A stretch of DNA of 64,000 nt from Azospirillum sp. 412522 (GTDB lineage: Bacteria; Pseudomonadota; Alphaproteobacteria; Azospirillales; Azospirillaceae). Positions within the stretch are counted from its first letter, which is position 1, and every line of letters starts with the position of its first letter. The DNA lies in the NCBI RefSeq assembly GCF_019805165.1, contig NZ_RWIJ01000014.1, positions 62,001 through 126,000 of the forward strand. Direction: 5' to 3'. Made by a program: the position numbers and the translations under genes. The notes beneath the pieces were generated by a model. The model was not told where the DNA came from and did not search any database. It saw only the letters and a list, made by a program, of their open reading frames with translations. Positions 9,776 through 17,829 of this stretch are shown one piece after another.

Positions 9776-9955
9776 TCAGGATCGCGGCGTCACGTCCTCC
9801 GGCGGTTCACCGCGCCTGCTGGCGCCGCTCCGACACCGGTCGGAGCAGTATTTCACCTGCTCCCACACCCGCTCCCATTTCTTGCGCCACGTGAAGGGGC
9901 GGTTGCAGGCCGGGCAGGTCTTGGCCGGCAGGTCGGCCTTCTTCACGCCCCTCAC
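9776..9955 (-). CDS. DUF2256 small zinc-ribbon-like protein
   Basis: A 59-residue protein with the full DUF2256 pattern: KADLPAKTCPACNRPF, then WRKKWERVWEQVKYCSDRCR. The four cysteines (two CxxC-like pairs) suggest metal binding; the function of the family is unknown. The GTG start at 9955 overlaps the IclR stop in the form GTGA and has GGGAGG nine bases before it, so it is translationally coupled to the regulator. An in-frame GTG at 9943 is an alternative start. Confidence 0.8.
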   Translation of the reverse strand: MRGVKKADLPAKTCPACNRPFTWRKKWERVWEQVKYCSDRCRSGASRRGEPPEDVTPRS

Positions 9956-10827
9956 GCCGGGCCGCCTCCCAGGATTGCCGCAGGGCGGCGCAGCACGGGA
10001 TCGAAGGGGTTCAACTGGCGGCTGATCGCCGCGGATTCGCGCTTCAGGATATCCACCACCACCGGCAGCCGTTCCTCGTTCAGCCGCTCGCTGATCGTGC
10101 CGACGCTGAGGGCGGCCACGGCATGGCCGTCGCGGTCCAGCACCGGAACCGCCACGCCGGACATGCCCGGCAGGAGACCGGTGGAGCGGCTGGCATAGCC
10201 CAGATCGCGCACCCGGGCGATCTCCGTGCGCAGATAGACCTCGTCGATGATGCCGACCCCCTGCATGCGCGGCAGGTTGAAGCGGATCACCTCCTCTCGC
10301 TCCTCCGCATGCAGGAAGGCCATGATGGCGAGGCTGCCCTGGCCGACGCCCAGCGTCACCCGTCCGCCGATGTCGCCGGTGAAGGAGCGGATAGGGAAGG
10401 GCCCCTCGCTGCGGTCCAGGCAAACCGCGTCGAAGCCGCTGCGCACCAGCAGGAAGATGGTGTCGCGCAGGGTCGCCGACAGGCGCAGCAGGATCGGCCG
10501 GCAGATGTCGCGCAGGTTGTTCGGGTTGCCGGCCTGCGCCGCGAGGCCGAACAGATCGATGCCCAGGCGGTAGCGTTTGGTCGCCTTGTCCACCTCCGCC
10601 ATCCTTTCTTCCACCAGGATCTTCAGCAGGCGGTGAACGGTCGGCGGGGTGAGGTCGAGGGCCCGCGAGATGTCGGTCAGCCGCGCCCCGGTCTCGTTGG
10701 AGGACGCCAGCAGGCGCAGGATCGCCAGCCCGCGCTGCAGGCTGGATTTCCCGCCCGCCTCATCGACGCCGGCACCCTGCTTGGTCTCGTCGCCGACGGA
10801 AAGGGCTTCGCGGCTATCGGCGCTCAT
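9952..10827 (-). CDS. IclR family transcriptional regulator
   Basis: About 291 residues: an N-terminal winged helix-turn-helix (SLQRGLAILRLLASS, LTDISRALDLTPPTVHRLL) followed by the IclR effector domain (DTIFLLVRSG, GVGQGSLAIMAFL, GMSGVAVPVLDRDG). It is transcribed away from the polyamine/opine-type operon starting at 11016, so it probably controls that operon and itself. The start at 10827 is chosen because the ATG at 10869, which would add 14 residues, sits only three bases from a palindrome that looks like an operator. Neither start has a strong ribosome binding site. Confidence 0.85.
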   Translation of the reverse strand: MSADSREALSVGDETKQGAGVDEAGGKSSLQRGLAILRLLASSNETGARLTDISRALDLTPPTVHRLLKILVEERMAEVDKATKRYRLGIDLFGLAAQAGNPNNLRDICRPILLRLSATLRDTIFLLVRSGFDAVCLDRSEGPFPIRSFTGDIGGRVTLGVGQGSLAIMAFLHAEEREEVIRFNLPRMQGVGIIDEVYLRTEIARVRDLGYASRSTGLLPGMSGVAVPVLDRDGHAVAALSVGTISERLNEERLPVVVDILKRESAAISRQLNPFDPVLRRPAAILGGGPA

Positions 10828-10872
10828 ATTCCGGTCCATCCTGGAAATCGGTGATGTTTGCTGCCCCATCTA

Positions 10873-10887
10873 TTCCGCATATCGGAA
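10873..10887. promoter_or_regulatory. candidate IclR operator in the divergent promoter region
   Basis: TTCCG-CATAT-CGGAA is a perfect inverted repeat in the intergenic region between iclR (leftward) and the ABC operon (rightward). A weaker repeat, TTTTC with GAAAA, follows at 10902-10919. IclR-family proteins commonly bind short palindromes of this kind in the shared promoter with their target operon. The assignment to this regulator is inference from position. Confidence 0.4.
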
Positions 10888-11015
10888 GCTTTTGCAAAAT
10901 CTTTTCTGTCTATGGAAAAAGCGGATTGACGCCATGAGGGGTGCGGCGGAACCATCGGAGCAACAGGTGAGGCCCGGAGACCGGGGCCAATTGTCGCAAG
11001 AGGGAGAATTCCCCC

Positions 11016-12110
11016 GTGTCGTTCCTTGAATTGAAAAACATCACCAAGCGCTACGGCCCTCTGACCGCGGTCGGCGACGTGTCGCTGTCGGTGGAAAAGG
11101 GCGAGTTCGTCTCCCTGCTCGGGCCTTCGGGCTGCGGCAAGACCACGACCCTTCAGATGATCGCCGGTTTCGTCGAACCGTCGGTCGGCACCATCCGGCT
11201 CGACGGCCGCGACATCACGCGGGCCAAGGCGAACAGCCGCGGGCTGGGCATCGTGTTCCAGAGCTACGCGCTGTTCCCGCACATGACCGTGTTCGACAAT
11301 GTCAGCTTCGGCCTGGAGATGCAGCGCGTGCCCAAGGGCGAGCGCAAGCCGCGGGTGGAAGAGGCGCTGTCGCTGGTCCATCTCTCCCCCTACGCCAAGC
11401 GCTATCCGCGCGAGCTTTCGGGCGGCCAGCGGCAGCGCGTGGCGCTGGCGCGCGCCCTGGTGATCCGCCCGCCGGTGCTGCTGCTGGACGAGCCGCTGTC
11501 GAACCTGGACGCCAAGCTGCGCGAGGCGATGCAGTTCGAGCTGCGCGAGATCCAGCGCAAGGTCGGCACCACCACCGTCATGGTCACCCACGACCAGGCG
11601 GAAGCCTTCTCGATCAGCGACCGCGTCGTGGTGATGGAGGCCGGGCGCATCACCCAGATCGACCAGCCTTACCGCATCTACGAGCATCCGGAGACGGAGT
11701 TCATCTCCCGCTTCGTCGGCAAGACCAACCTGCTGCCGGGCAAGGTCGTCACCGCGACCGGCGCCGGCGCCACGGTGTCGCTGGCCGGCATCTCGGTGCC
11801 GGTGGAAACCGCCGGACTGTCGGTGGGCGAGACGGTGACCCTGTGCATCCGGCCGGAAAAGCTGCACCTGACCGCACCGGCGGGCGGGCTGCTGACCGGC
11901 CGCGTCGCCGACCGCTTCTTCCTGGGAAGCCAGTGGCTCTACCACATCGACGGGCCGCTCGGCACGCTGATGGTGGTGACGCCGAACGACGGCTCCACCC
12001 CGGCGGAGCAGGGCGCCCCGGTCGGGCTGGACTGGTCGCCGTCGGTGGTGCGCGTCCATCGCGGCGCCATGGCGGAGGCGCCGGACGTGGCGCTCGAGGT
12101 GACGGGATGA
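11016..12110 (+). CDS. ABC transporter ATP-binding protein, spermidine/putrescine (PotA) type
   Basis: A 364-residue ABC ATPase with Walker A GPSGCGKTTTLQ, signature LSGGQRQRVALARAL, Walker B VLLLDEPLSNLD and a C-terminal TOBE-like domain, as in PotA. It starts with GTG at 11016 behind an AGAGGGAGAA motif. It is the first gene of an operon in which permeases, a three-subunit oxidase and the binding protein follow with overlaps or short gaps. The imported compound is probably an amine, amino acid or opine that the oxidase then attacks. Confidence 0.9.
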   Translation: MSFLELKNITKRYGPLTAVGDVSLSVEKGEFVSLLGPSGCGKTTTLQMIAGFVEPSVGTIRLDGRDITRAKANSRGLGIVFQSYALFPHMTVFDNVSFGLEMQRVPKGERKPRVEEALSLVHLSPYAKRYPRELSGGQRQRVALARALVIRPPVLLLDEPLSNLDAKLREAMQFELREIQRKVGTTTVMVTHDQAEAFSISDRVVVMEAGRITQIDQPYRIYEHPETEFISRFVGKTNLLPGKVVTATGAGATVSLAGISVPVETAGLSVGETVTLCIRPEKLHLTAPAGGLLTGRVADRFFLGSQWLYHIDGPLGTLMVVTPNDGSTPAEQGAPVGLDWSPSVVRVHRGAMAEAPDVALEVTG

Positions 12111-13012
12111 GCGCGTCGCTGCCCGACACCGCCCCGGCCTCGCCGGGCGAGGAGACGCCGGTACGCCGGTTCCCGACCGCCCCGCTGTTCCTGTCGGGGC
12201 CGGCCGCGCTGCTGTTCGCGGCGCTGGTGCTGACCCCGCTGTTCCTGACGGCGCTCCTGTCCTTCAACCAGTTCGACTATGCGACCGGGCGCACCGGCGG
12301 CTTCACGCTGGAGCATTATCTGGCGGTGGTGACCGACGAGTATTACCTGGAAATCTTCCTGCGCACCTTCCGCATCTCCGCCCTGGCGACCGCCATCTGC
12401 GTGGTGATCGGCGTGCCGGAGGCCTACATCCTCAGCCGGATGACCAACCCCTGGCGGTCGATCTTTCTGCTGGTGATCCTGGCGCCGCTGCTGGTGTCCG
12501 TCGTCGTCCGCGCCTTCGGCTGGAGCATGCTGCTGGGCCCCGAGGGACCGGTGAACGGGGCGCTGATCGCGCTCGGCATCGGCCGGATGAAACTGCTCTA
12601 CAGCGAAGGCACGGTGGTGGTGGCGCTGGTCCACGTCATGCTGCCCTTCATGGTCATCCCGGTCTGGACCTCCCTGCAGAAGCTGGACCCGGCGGTGGAG
12701 CAGGCGGCGCTGTCCTTCGGCGCCTCGCGCGCCACCGCCATTGTCCGGGTGGTGGCGCCGCAGATCCTGCCCGGCATCCTGTCGGGAAGCCTGATCGTCT
12801 TCGGCCTCAGCGCCAGCGCCTTCGCCATCCCAGGATTGCTCGGCGGGCGGCGGCTGAAGATGGTCGCGACCGTGGTCTACGACCAGTATCTCAGCGACCT
12901 CAACTGGCCGATGGGGGCCGCGGTCGCCGTCATCCTGCTCGCCGCCAACCTGATCATCATGCTGACCTACCACCGCATGGTGGAAGGCCACTACCGCCGT
13001 CGGCTGGGGTGA
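12107..13012 (+). CDS. ABC transporter permease, PotB type
   Basis: A 301-residue inner-membrane permease with six predicted hydrophobic segments and the cytoplasmic EAA-like loop (EQAALSFGASRATAIVRVV) near residue 200. The ATG overlaps the ATPase stop (ATGA). A longer frame upstream overlaps the ATPase gene and lacks homology. It forms the channel with the next gene product. Confidence 0.9.
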   Translation: MSASLPDTAPASPGEETPVRRFPTAPLFLSGPAALLFAALVLTPLFLTALLSFNQFDYATGRTGGFTLEHYLAVVTDEYYLEIFLRTFRISALATAICVVIGVPEAYILSRMTNPWRSIFLLVILAPLLVSVVVRAFGWSMLLGPEGPVNGALIALGIGRMKLLYSEGTVVVALVHVMLPFMVIPVWTSLQKLDPAVEQAALSFGASRATAIVRVVAPQILPGILSGSLIVFGLSASAFAIPGLLGGRRLKMVATVVYDQYLSDLNWPMGAAVAVILLAANLIIMLTYHRMVEGHYRRRLG

Positions 13013-13019
13013 AGACGCT

Positions 13020-13814
13020 ATGACCCGCAACGGACCCGTCGCCCTGTTCTTCCACGCATTGGTCGTCATCTTCATGCTGGCGCCGCTGGTGATCGTCTGC
13101 CTCGTCGCCTTCACGCCCGAAAACACCCTGTCGCTGCCGACCAGGGGCTTTTCGCTGCGCTGGTTCCAGGCCGTGTTCCACCACCCGGACTTCGTCCAGT
13201 CCTTCTGGAACAGCTTGTGGCTCGCCGTGCTGTCGGCGACGCTGGCGGTGGCGCTGGCGGTGCCCGCCTCGCTCGCCATCACGCGCTGGGAATTTCCCGG
13301 TCGCGGCTTTCTCAACGCGCTGTTCCTGTCGCCGCTGATCATCCCGCATCTGGTGCTGGGCGTCGCCATGCTGCGGCTGTTCGCCGTCGTCGGCGCCGCG
13401 GGCAGCTTCGGCTGGCTGGTGGCGGCGCACATGGTGATCGTCACCCCCTATGTGATGCGCCTGCTGATCGCCGCCATCTCCGGCTTCGACCGCAGCGTGG
13501 AGCAGGCCGCCTTCTCGCTGGGCGCCAGCGAGGCCACCGTGTTCCGCCGCGTCACCCTGCCGATGATCCTGCCCGGCGTCACCGGCGGCTGGCTGATCGC
13601 CTTCATCAACAGCTTCGACGAGCTGACCATGTCCATCTTCATCACCTCGCCGTCCACGGTGACGCTGCCGGTGCGGATGTACATGTACGCCACCGAATCC
13701 ATCGACCCGATGATGGCGGCTGTGTCGGCGCTGATCATCGGCATCACCGCGGTCGCCGTCCTTCTGCTCGACCGCGTCTATGGGTTGGACCGCATCCTGG
13801 TCGGCCAGCACTGA
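13020..13814 (+). CDS. ABC transporter permease, PotC type
   Basis: A 264-residue inner-membrane permease. The EAA loop EQAAFSLGASEATVFRRVTL near residue 160 matches PotC/YdcV-like proteins. It begins seven bases after the PotB-type gene. Together they make a heterodimeric channel for the importer. Confidence 0.9.
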   Translation: MTRNGPVALFFHALVVIFMLAPLVIVCLVAFTPENTLSLPTRGFSLRWFQAVFHHPDFVQSFWNSLWLAVLSATLAVALAVPASLAITRWEFPGRGFLNALFLSPLIIPHLVLGVAMLRLFAVVGAAGSFGWLVAAHMVIVTPYVMRLLIAAISGFDRSVEQAAFSLGASEATVFRRVTLPMILPGVTGGWLIAFINSFDELTMSIFITSPSTVTLPVRMYMYATESIDPMMAAVSALIIGITAVAVLLLDRVYGLDRILVGQH

Positions 13815-13854
13815 GCGTCCGCTCCGGCCGTCCACTCTTCGGAGACCAGTCATC

Positions 13855-14145
13855 ATGGCTTTGCTGCAGCGTGTGGCCGAACAGGGCCGGCGCGTGGTCC
13901 GCTTCACCCTCGACGGCCGCCCGGTGGAGGCGCTCGAGGGCGACACCGTCCTGACGGCCATGCTCACCAATGGCGAGCGGCTGCGCCGGACGGAGTTTGC
14001 CGATACCCCGCGCGCCGGCTTCTGCATGATGGGCGCCTGCCAGGATTGCTGGGTGCGGACGGAGGAGGGCGAGCGGCTGCGCGCCTGCGGCACCTTCATC
14101 GCCGACGGCATGCGCCTGCTGAGCAGCGGGGAGTGGAACTCGTGA
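13855..14145 (+). CDS. (2Fe-2S)-binding small subunit of an opine-oxidase-like flavoenzyme
   Basis: A 96-residue ferredoxin-like protein. Cysteines in GFCMMGACQDCWVRT plus LRACGT near residue 80 form a plant-type [2Fe-2S] site. It resembles HcnA and the small subunits of opine oxidase and D-hydroxyproline dehydrogenase, which carry electrons from the flavin subunits. GGAG precedes the ATG at 13855. Its stop overlaps the next gene (GTGA), consistent with a stoichiometric complex. Confidence 0.85.
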   Translation: MALLQRVAEQGRRVVRFTLDGRPVEALEGDTVLTAMLTNGERLRRTEFADTPRAGFCMMGACQDCWVRTEEGERLRACGTFIADGMRLLSSGEWNS

Positions 14146-15539
14146 GCGAACTCCTACCTCCCGTCATCGTCGGCGCCGGCCCGGCCGGCATCCGTGCGGC
14201 GGAGCGGCTGGTCGCCGCCGGTCTGCGCCCGGTGGTGGTCGACGAGGCGGCGCGCTGGGGCGGCCAGATCTACCGCCAGCCTCCGGAAATCTTGTCCGGG
14301 GCCGGCTTCACCCGGCCGAAAAGCGCGCTTTACGGGTTCGAGGCCGGCAAGGCCGACGCGGTCCACCGCGCCATGGCGGCGATCCGCGACCGGGTCGACT
14401 ACCGTCCGCGCACGCTGGCGTGGAACTGCGAGGCCGGGGCGCTCGATCTGCTGAGCGAGGGGACGAGCGAGGTCTTGCCCTTCAGCCATCTGTTCCTGGC
14501 GACGGGCGCCACCGACCGCGTGCTGCCTTTCCCCGGCTGGACCTTGCCCGGCGTCTTCACGCTCGGCGGGTCGCAGGTGGCGCTGAAGTTCCAGGGCTGC
14601 GCCGTCGGCCGCCGGGTGGCCTTCCTCGGCACCGGGCCGCTGCTCTATCTGGTCGCCTACCAGTATCTGAAGGCCGGGGTCGAGGTGGCGGGGGTGTTCG
14701 ACACCACGCCCTTCGCCGCCCAGGCCCGCGCCACCGCCGGCATGCTGCGCGACCCGGCGACGCTGGCGAAGGGGCTGCTGTTCGTCGGCTGGCTGCGCGC
14801 CCATGGCGTGCCGATCCACAACGGTGTCCGTCCGGTGCGTGGCGAGGGCGCGGAGCGGGTCGAGGCGCTGGTCTGGCGCGATGCCCGCGGGCAGGAGCGG
14901 CGCACCTCGTGCGACGCCGTCGCCTTCGGGCTCGGCCTGCGATCGGAGACCCAACTCGCCGACCTCGCCGGCTGCCGATTCCGTTTCGACGAGGCCGACC
15001 GTGCCTGGCTGCCGGAGCGCGACGGGTCAGGGCGCAGCTCGGTTGCCGGCGTCTATCTGGCCGGCGACGGCAGCGGCATTGCCGGTGCCGATGCGGCGGA
15101 GCTGGCGGGCGAGCGCGCGGCGCTGGCCCTGCTGGAGGATCTCGGCCGGCCGGTCGAGGCCGCGCGGGTGAAGGAGCTGGACGGCCGTCTCGCCCGCATC
15201 GCCGCCTTCCGCCGCAGCCTGTCGGCCGCCTTCCCCTTCCCGGCGGACTGGGCGGACGCGATTGCCGACGACACGATGATCTGCCGCTGCGAAGGCATCA
15301 CCGCCGGTGCGGTGCGCGAGGTCGCCCGCAGCGGGCAGGCCCGCGAGATGAACCGTGCCAAGGCGTTGACCCGCGCCGGCATGGGCCGCTGCCAGGGCCG
15401 CATGTGCAGCGCCACCACGGCGGAGCTGCTGTCGCGTGCGCTCGGTACCGGCCCCGACGGGGTGGGGCGCCTGCGGGCGCAGCCGCCGATCAAGCCGCTG
15501 CCGGTCTCCGCCGGTGCCGAGCGGCGGGAGGTCGCGTGA
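14142..15539 (+). CDS. FAD/NAD(P)-binding oxidoreductase subunit (opine oxidase subunit A / HcnB-like)
   Basis: A 465-residue flavoprotein. The N-terminal dinucleotide fold is VIVGAGPAGIRAAE, followed by WGGQIYRQP as in opine oxidase subunit A and HcnB. The C-terminal part has a BFD-like [2Fe-2S] module with cysteines in MICRCEGIT and MGRCQGRMC. The GTG start at 14142 overlaps the small-subunit stop by four bases. In known relatives this subunit works with a DAO-type subunit to oxidise opines, hydroxyproline or glycine; which substrate applies here is not visible. Confidence 0.87.
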   Translation: MSELLPPVIVGAGPAGIRAAERLVAAGLRPVVVDEAARWGGQIYRQPPEILSGAGFTRPKSALYGFEAGKADAVHRAMAAIRDRVDYRPRTLAWNCEAGALDLLSEGTSEVLPFSHLFLATGATDRVLPFPGWTLPGVFTLGGSQVALKFQGCAVGRRVAFLGTGPLLYLVAYQYLKAGVEVAGVFDTTPFAAQARATAGMLRDPATLAKGLLFVGWLRAHGVPIHNGVRPVRGEGAERVEALVWRDARGQERRTSCDAVAFGLGLRSETQLADLAGCRFRFDEADRAWLPERDGSGRSSVAGVYLAGDGSGIAGADAAELAGERAALALLEDLGRPVEAARVKELDGRLARIAAFRRSLSAAFPFPADWADAIADDTMICRCEGITAGAVREVARSGQAREMNRAKALTRAGMGRCQGRMCSATTAELLSRALGTGPDGVGRLRAQPPIKPLPVSAGAERREVA

Positions 15540-16657
15540 TGCGGGAACGGATCGACTGCGACGTCGCCATCGTCGGCGGCGGGATCGTCGGCGGGTCGGC
15601 GGCGCTGTTCCTGCGGCAGGCCGGCCTGTCGGTGACGCTGCTGGAGCGCGACTGGTGCGGCGCCAAGGCGAGCGGCGTCAATTTCGGCGGCGTCCGCCGG
15701 CAGGGCCGCCCGCTGGAGCAGCTGCCGCTGTCCCAACGCGCCCACGCCATCTGGGGCCGCCTGCCGGAGCTGCTGGGCATTGATGCCGAATATATCCGCT
15801 CCGGCCATCTGAAGCTGGCGCGCAGCGAGCCCGACCTTGCCTCCCTGATCGACTACCGCGAGCGCAGCCAGGGCTTCGGCCTGGGGCTGGAGATCATCAC
15901 GGGCGAGGCGTTCCGCCGGCGCTGGCCGGCGCTGGGCGACCGCGCCATCGGCGGCTCGCTCTGCCCGGAGGACGGCCACGCCAACCCGCGCCTCGTCTCC
16001 CCCGCCTTCGCCCGTGCTGCGGCGAGGCTGGGGGCGGTGGTGCGCGAACAGACGCCGGTCGACCGGGTGGAGAAGGACGGCGACCGCTTCGTCCTGCTGA
16101 GCGGCGATGCCCTGGAGGTGCGCGCCCGCTTCCTGCTGAACACCGCCGGTGCCTGGTCCTGGCGGGTGGCGGAAGCCTTCGGCGAGCCGGTGCCGCTGGA
16201 ATCGCTCCATCCCAACATGGCGGTGACGGAACCGCTGCCCCGTTTCCTCGACGTCAACATCGGGGTGGAGGGCGGCGGCGTCTATGGCCGGCAGGTGCCG
16301 CGCGGCAATATGGTGGTCGGCGGCGGGCGCGGCTTCGCGCTGGATGCCGACCGCGCCCGGCCGCAGCGCGACGCCGTGCTGACGCTGATGCGCGACGCGG
16401 CGGAGCTGTTCCCGCAGCTGCGCCACGCCCACGTCATCCGCTGCTGGACCGGCGTCGAGGGCTACACGCCCGACCGCAACCCGATCGTCGGCCCCAGCCG
16501 CACCACGCCCGGCCTGTTCCATGCCTTCGGCTTCTCCGGCGCCGGCTTCCAGATCGGCCCCGGCGTCGGCCAGACGCTGGCCGAACTGGTCACGACCGGC
16601 GGGACGCCGATGCCGCTGGAGCCCTTCCGCATCGACCGCTTTTCGCCGACCGCTTAA
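15539..16657 (+). CDS. FAD-dependent oxidoreductase, DAO family (opine oxidase subunit B / HcnC-like)
   Basis: A 372-residue D-amino-acid-oxidase-type flavoprotein with the FAD motif VAIVGGGIVGGSAALFL at the N terminus, FGGVRRQGR near residue 45 and the C-terminal FSGAGFQIGPGVG. The ATG overlaps the stop of subunit A by one base. With the two preceding genes it would form a membrane-linked or soluble heterotrimer oxidising a secondary amine. The importer genes on both sides imply that it acts on the imported compound. Confidence 0.87.
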   Translation: MRERIDCDVAIVGGGIVGGSAALFLRQAGLSVTLLERDWCGAKASGVNFGGVRRQGRPLEQLPLSQRAHAIWGRLPELLGIDAEYIRSGHLKLARSEPDLASLIDYRERSQGFGLGLEIITGEAFRRRWPALGDRAIGGSLCPEDGHANPRLVSPAFARAAARLGAVVREQTPVDRVEKDGDRFVLLSGDALEVRARFLLNTAGAWSWRVAEAFGEPVPLESLHPNMAVTEPLPRFLDVNIGVEGGGVYGRQVPRGNMVVGGGRGFALDADRARPQRDAVLTLMRDAAELFPQLRHAHVIRCWTGVEGYTPDRNPIVGPSRTTPGLFHAFGFSGAGFQIGPGVGQTLAELVTTGGTPMPLEPFRIDRFSPTA

Positions 16658-16689
16658 AATCCCATCCCTTGGCCCTTTGGAGGACGTGC

Positions 16690-17751
16690 ATGCCCACCTT
16701 GCGTTCCCTGTCGCTCACCGGTCTCGCCACGGTCGCCATCGCGGCCGCCGCGGCGCTCTCCACCCCCGCCGCCGCCCAGACCAAGACGGTCTACATCGGC
16801 ATGAATGGCGGCACGATGGAGAAGACCTACACCGAGAACGTCTTCCCCGCTTTCGAGAAGGCGACCGGCATCAAGGTGGTGGTGGTCCCCGGCACCTCGT
16901 CCGACATCCTGGCCAAGCTGCAGGCCCAGAAGGACAATCCGCAGATGCACGTCGTCTTCCTGGACGACGGTCTGATGTACCGCGCCATCGGCATGGGCCT
17001 GTGCCAGAAGATGGACAGCTCGCCGGTGCTGAACGACGTCTACCAGTCCGCGCGCCTGAAGGGCGACATGGCGGTCGGCGTCAACATGGGCATGACCGGT
17101 CTGGCCTATAACAAGGCGATGTTCGACGAGAAGGGCTGGGCGCCGCCGACCAGCTGGATGGATCTGGCCGACCCCAAATACAAGGGCAAGATCGTCGTCC
17201 AGTCCGCCGCCAGCAGCTCCTTCGGCCTGCACGCCTTCCTGATGTACAACCGCATCAAGGGCGGCACCGAGGCCAACGTCGATCCGGGCTTCACCACCTG
17301 GCGCAAGACCATCGGCCCGAACGTGCTGGAATACATCCCCAGCTCCGCCAAGATCGCGGAAATGGTGCAGACCAACGAGGCGGCCATCTTCCCGCTGACC
17401 CCGACCGGCGTCGGCAGCCTGAAGGCCAAGGGCATTCCTGTGGAATACGCCCAGCCCAAGGAAGGCTCGGTCGTGCTGATGGTCGGCGAATGCGTCGTCG
17501 CCAAGAACCCGGACAACGAGGCTGCGCAGAAGCTGGCCGCCTACCTGCTCGGGCCGGAGGCGCAGCTCGCCGCCCTGAAATACGGCGCGCAGATTCCGTC
17601 CAACACCAAGGTCACGCCGCCGGCCGAGGTCGCCGACGACATGAACAAGTTCCAGGGCTACATGAAGAACGCCGTCACGGTGGACTGGGACGTCATCAAC
17701 GAGAAGCGCCCGGACTGGAACCAGCGCTGGAACAAGGAAATCGAACGGTAA
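16690..17751 (+). CDS. ABC transporter substrate-binding protein, PotD/spermidine-putrescine type
   Basis: A 353-residue periplasmic solute-binding protein. A signal peptide ends near TPAAAQT at about residue 31. The mature part has FEKATGIKVVVVPGTSSDI and LAYNKAMFDEKGWAPP, typical of PotD-like proteins. GGAGG lies six bases before the ATG at 16690; an upstream in-frame ATG lacks such a site. It closes the operon and is followed by a strong terminator. The ligand is unknown, possibly an opine or polyamine. Confidence 0.88.
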   Translation: MPTLRSLSLTGLATVAIAAAAALSTPAAAQTKTVYIGMNGGTMEKTYTENVFPAFEKATGIKVVVVPGTSSDILAKLQAQKDNPQMHVVFLDDGLMYRAIGMGLCQKMDSSPVLNDVYQSARLKGDMAVGVNMGMTGLAYNKAMFDEKGWAPPTSWMDLADPKYKGKIVVQSAASSSFGLHAFLMYNRIKGGTEANVDPGFTTWRKTIGPNVLEYIPSSAKIAEMVQTNEAAIFPLTPTGVGSLKAKGIPVEYAQPKEGSVVLMVGECVVAKNPDNEAAQKLAAYLLGPEAQLAALKYGAQIPSNTKVTPPAEVADDMNKFQGYMKNAVTVDWDVINEKRPDWNQRWNKEIER

Positions 17752-17772
17752 CGCCTGCACCAACTGGGGCAT

Positions 17773-17805
17773 AAAAAAAGGGGGCGGAAACGCCCCCTTT
17801 TTCTT
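17773..17805. terminator. bidirectional intrinsic terminator
   Basis: A 7-bp GC stem GGGGGCG / CGCCCCC with a GAAA loop is flanked by A7 on the left and TTTTT on the right, so it works on both strands. It sits between the convergent PotD-type gene and the DAHP synthase gene. Confidence 0.9.
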
Positions 17806-17829
17806 TCGCCGAAACGCTGCGACGGATGC

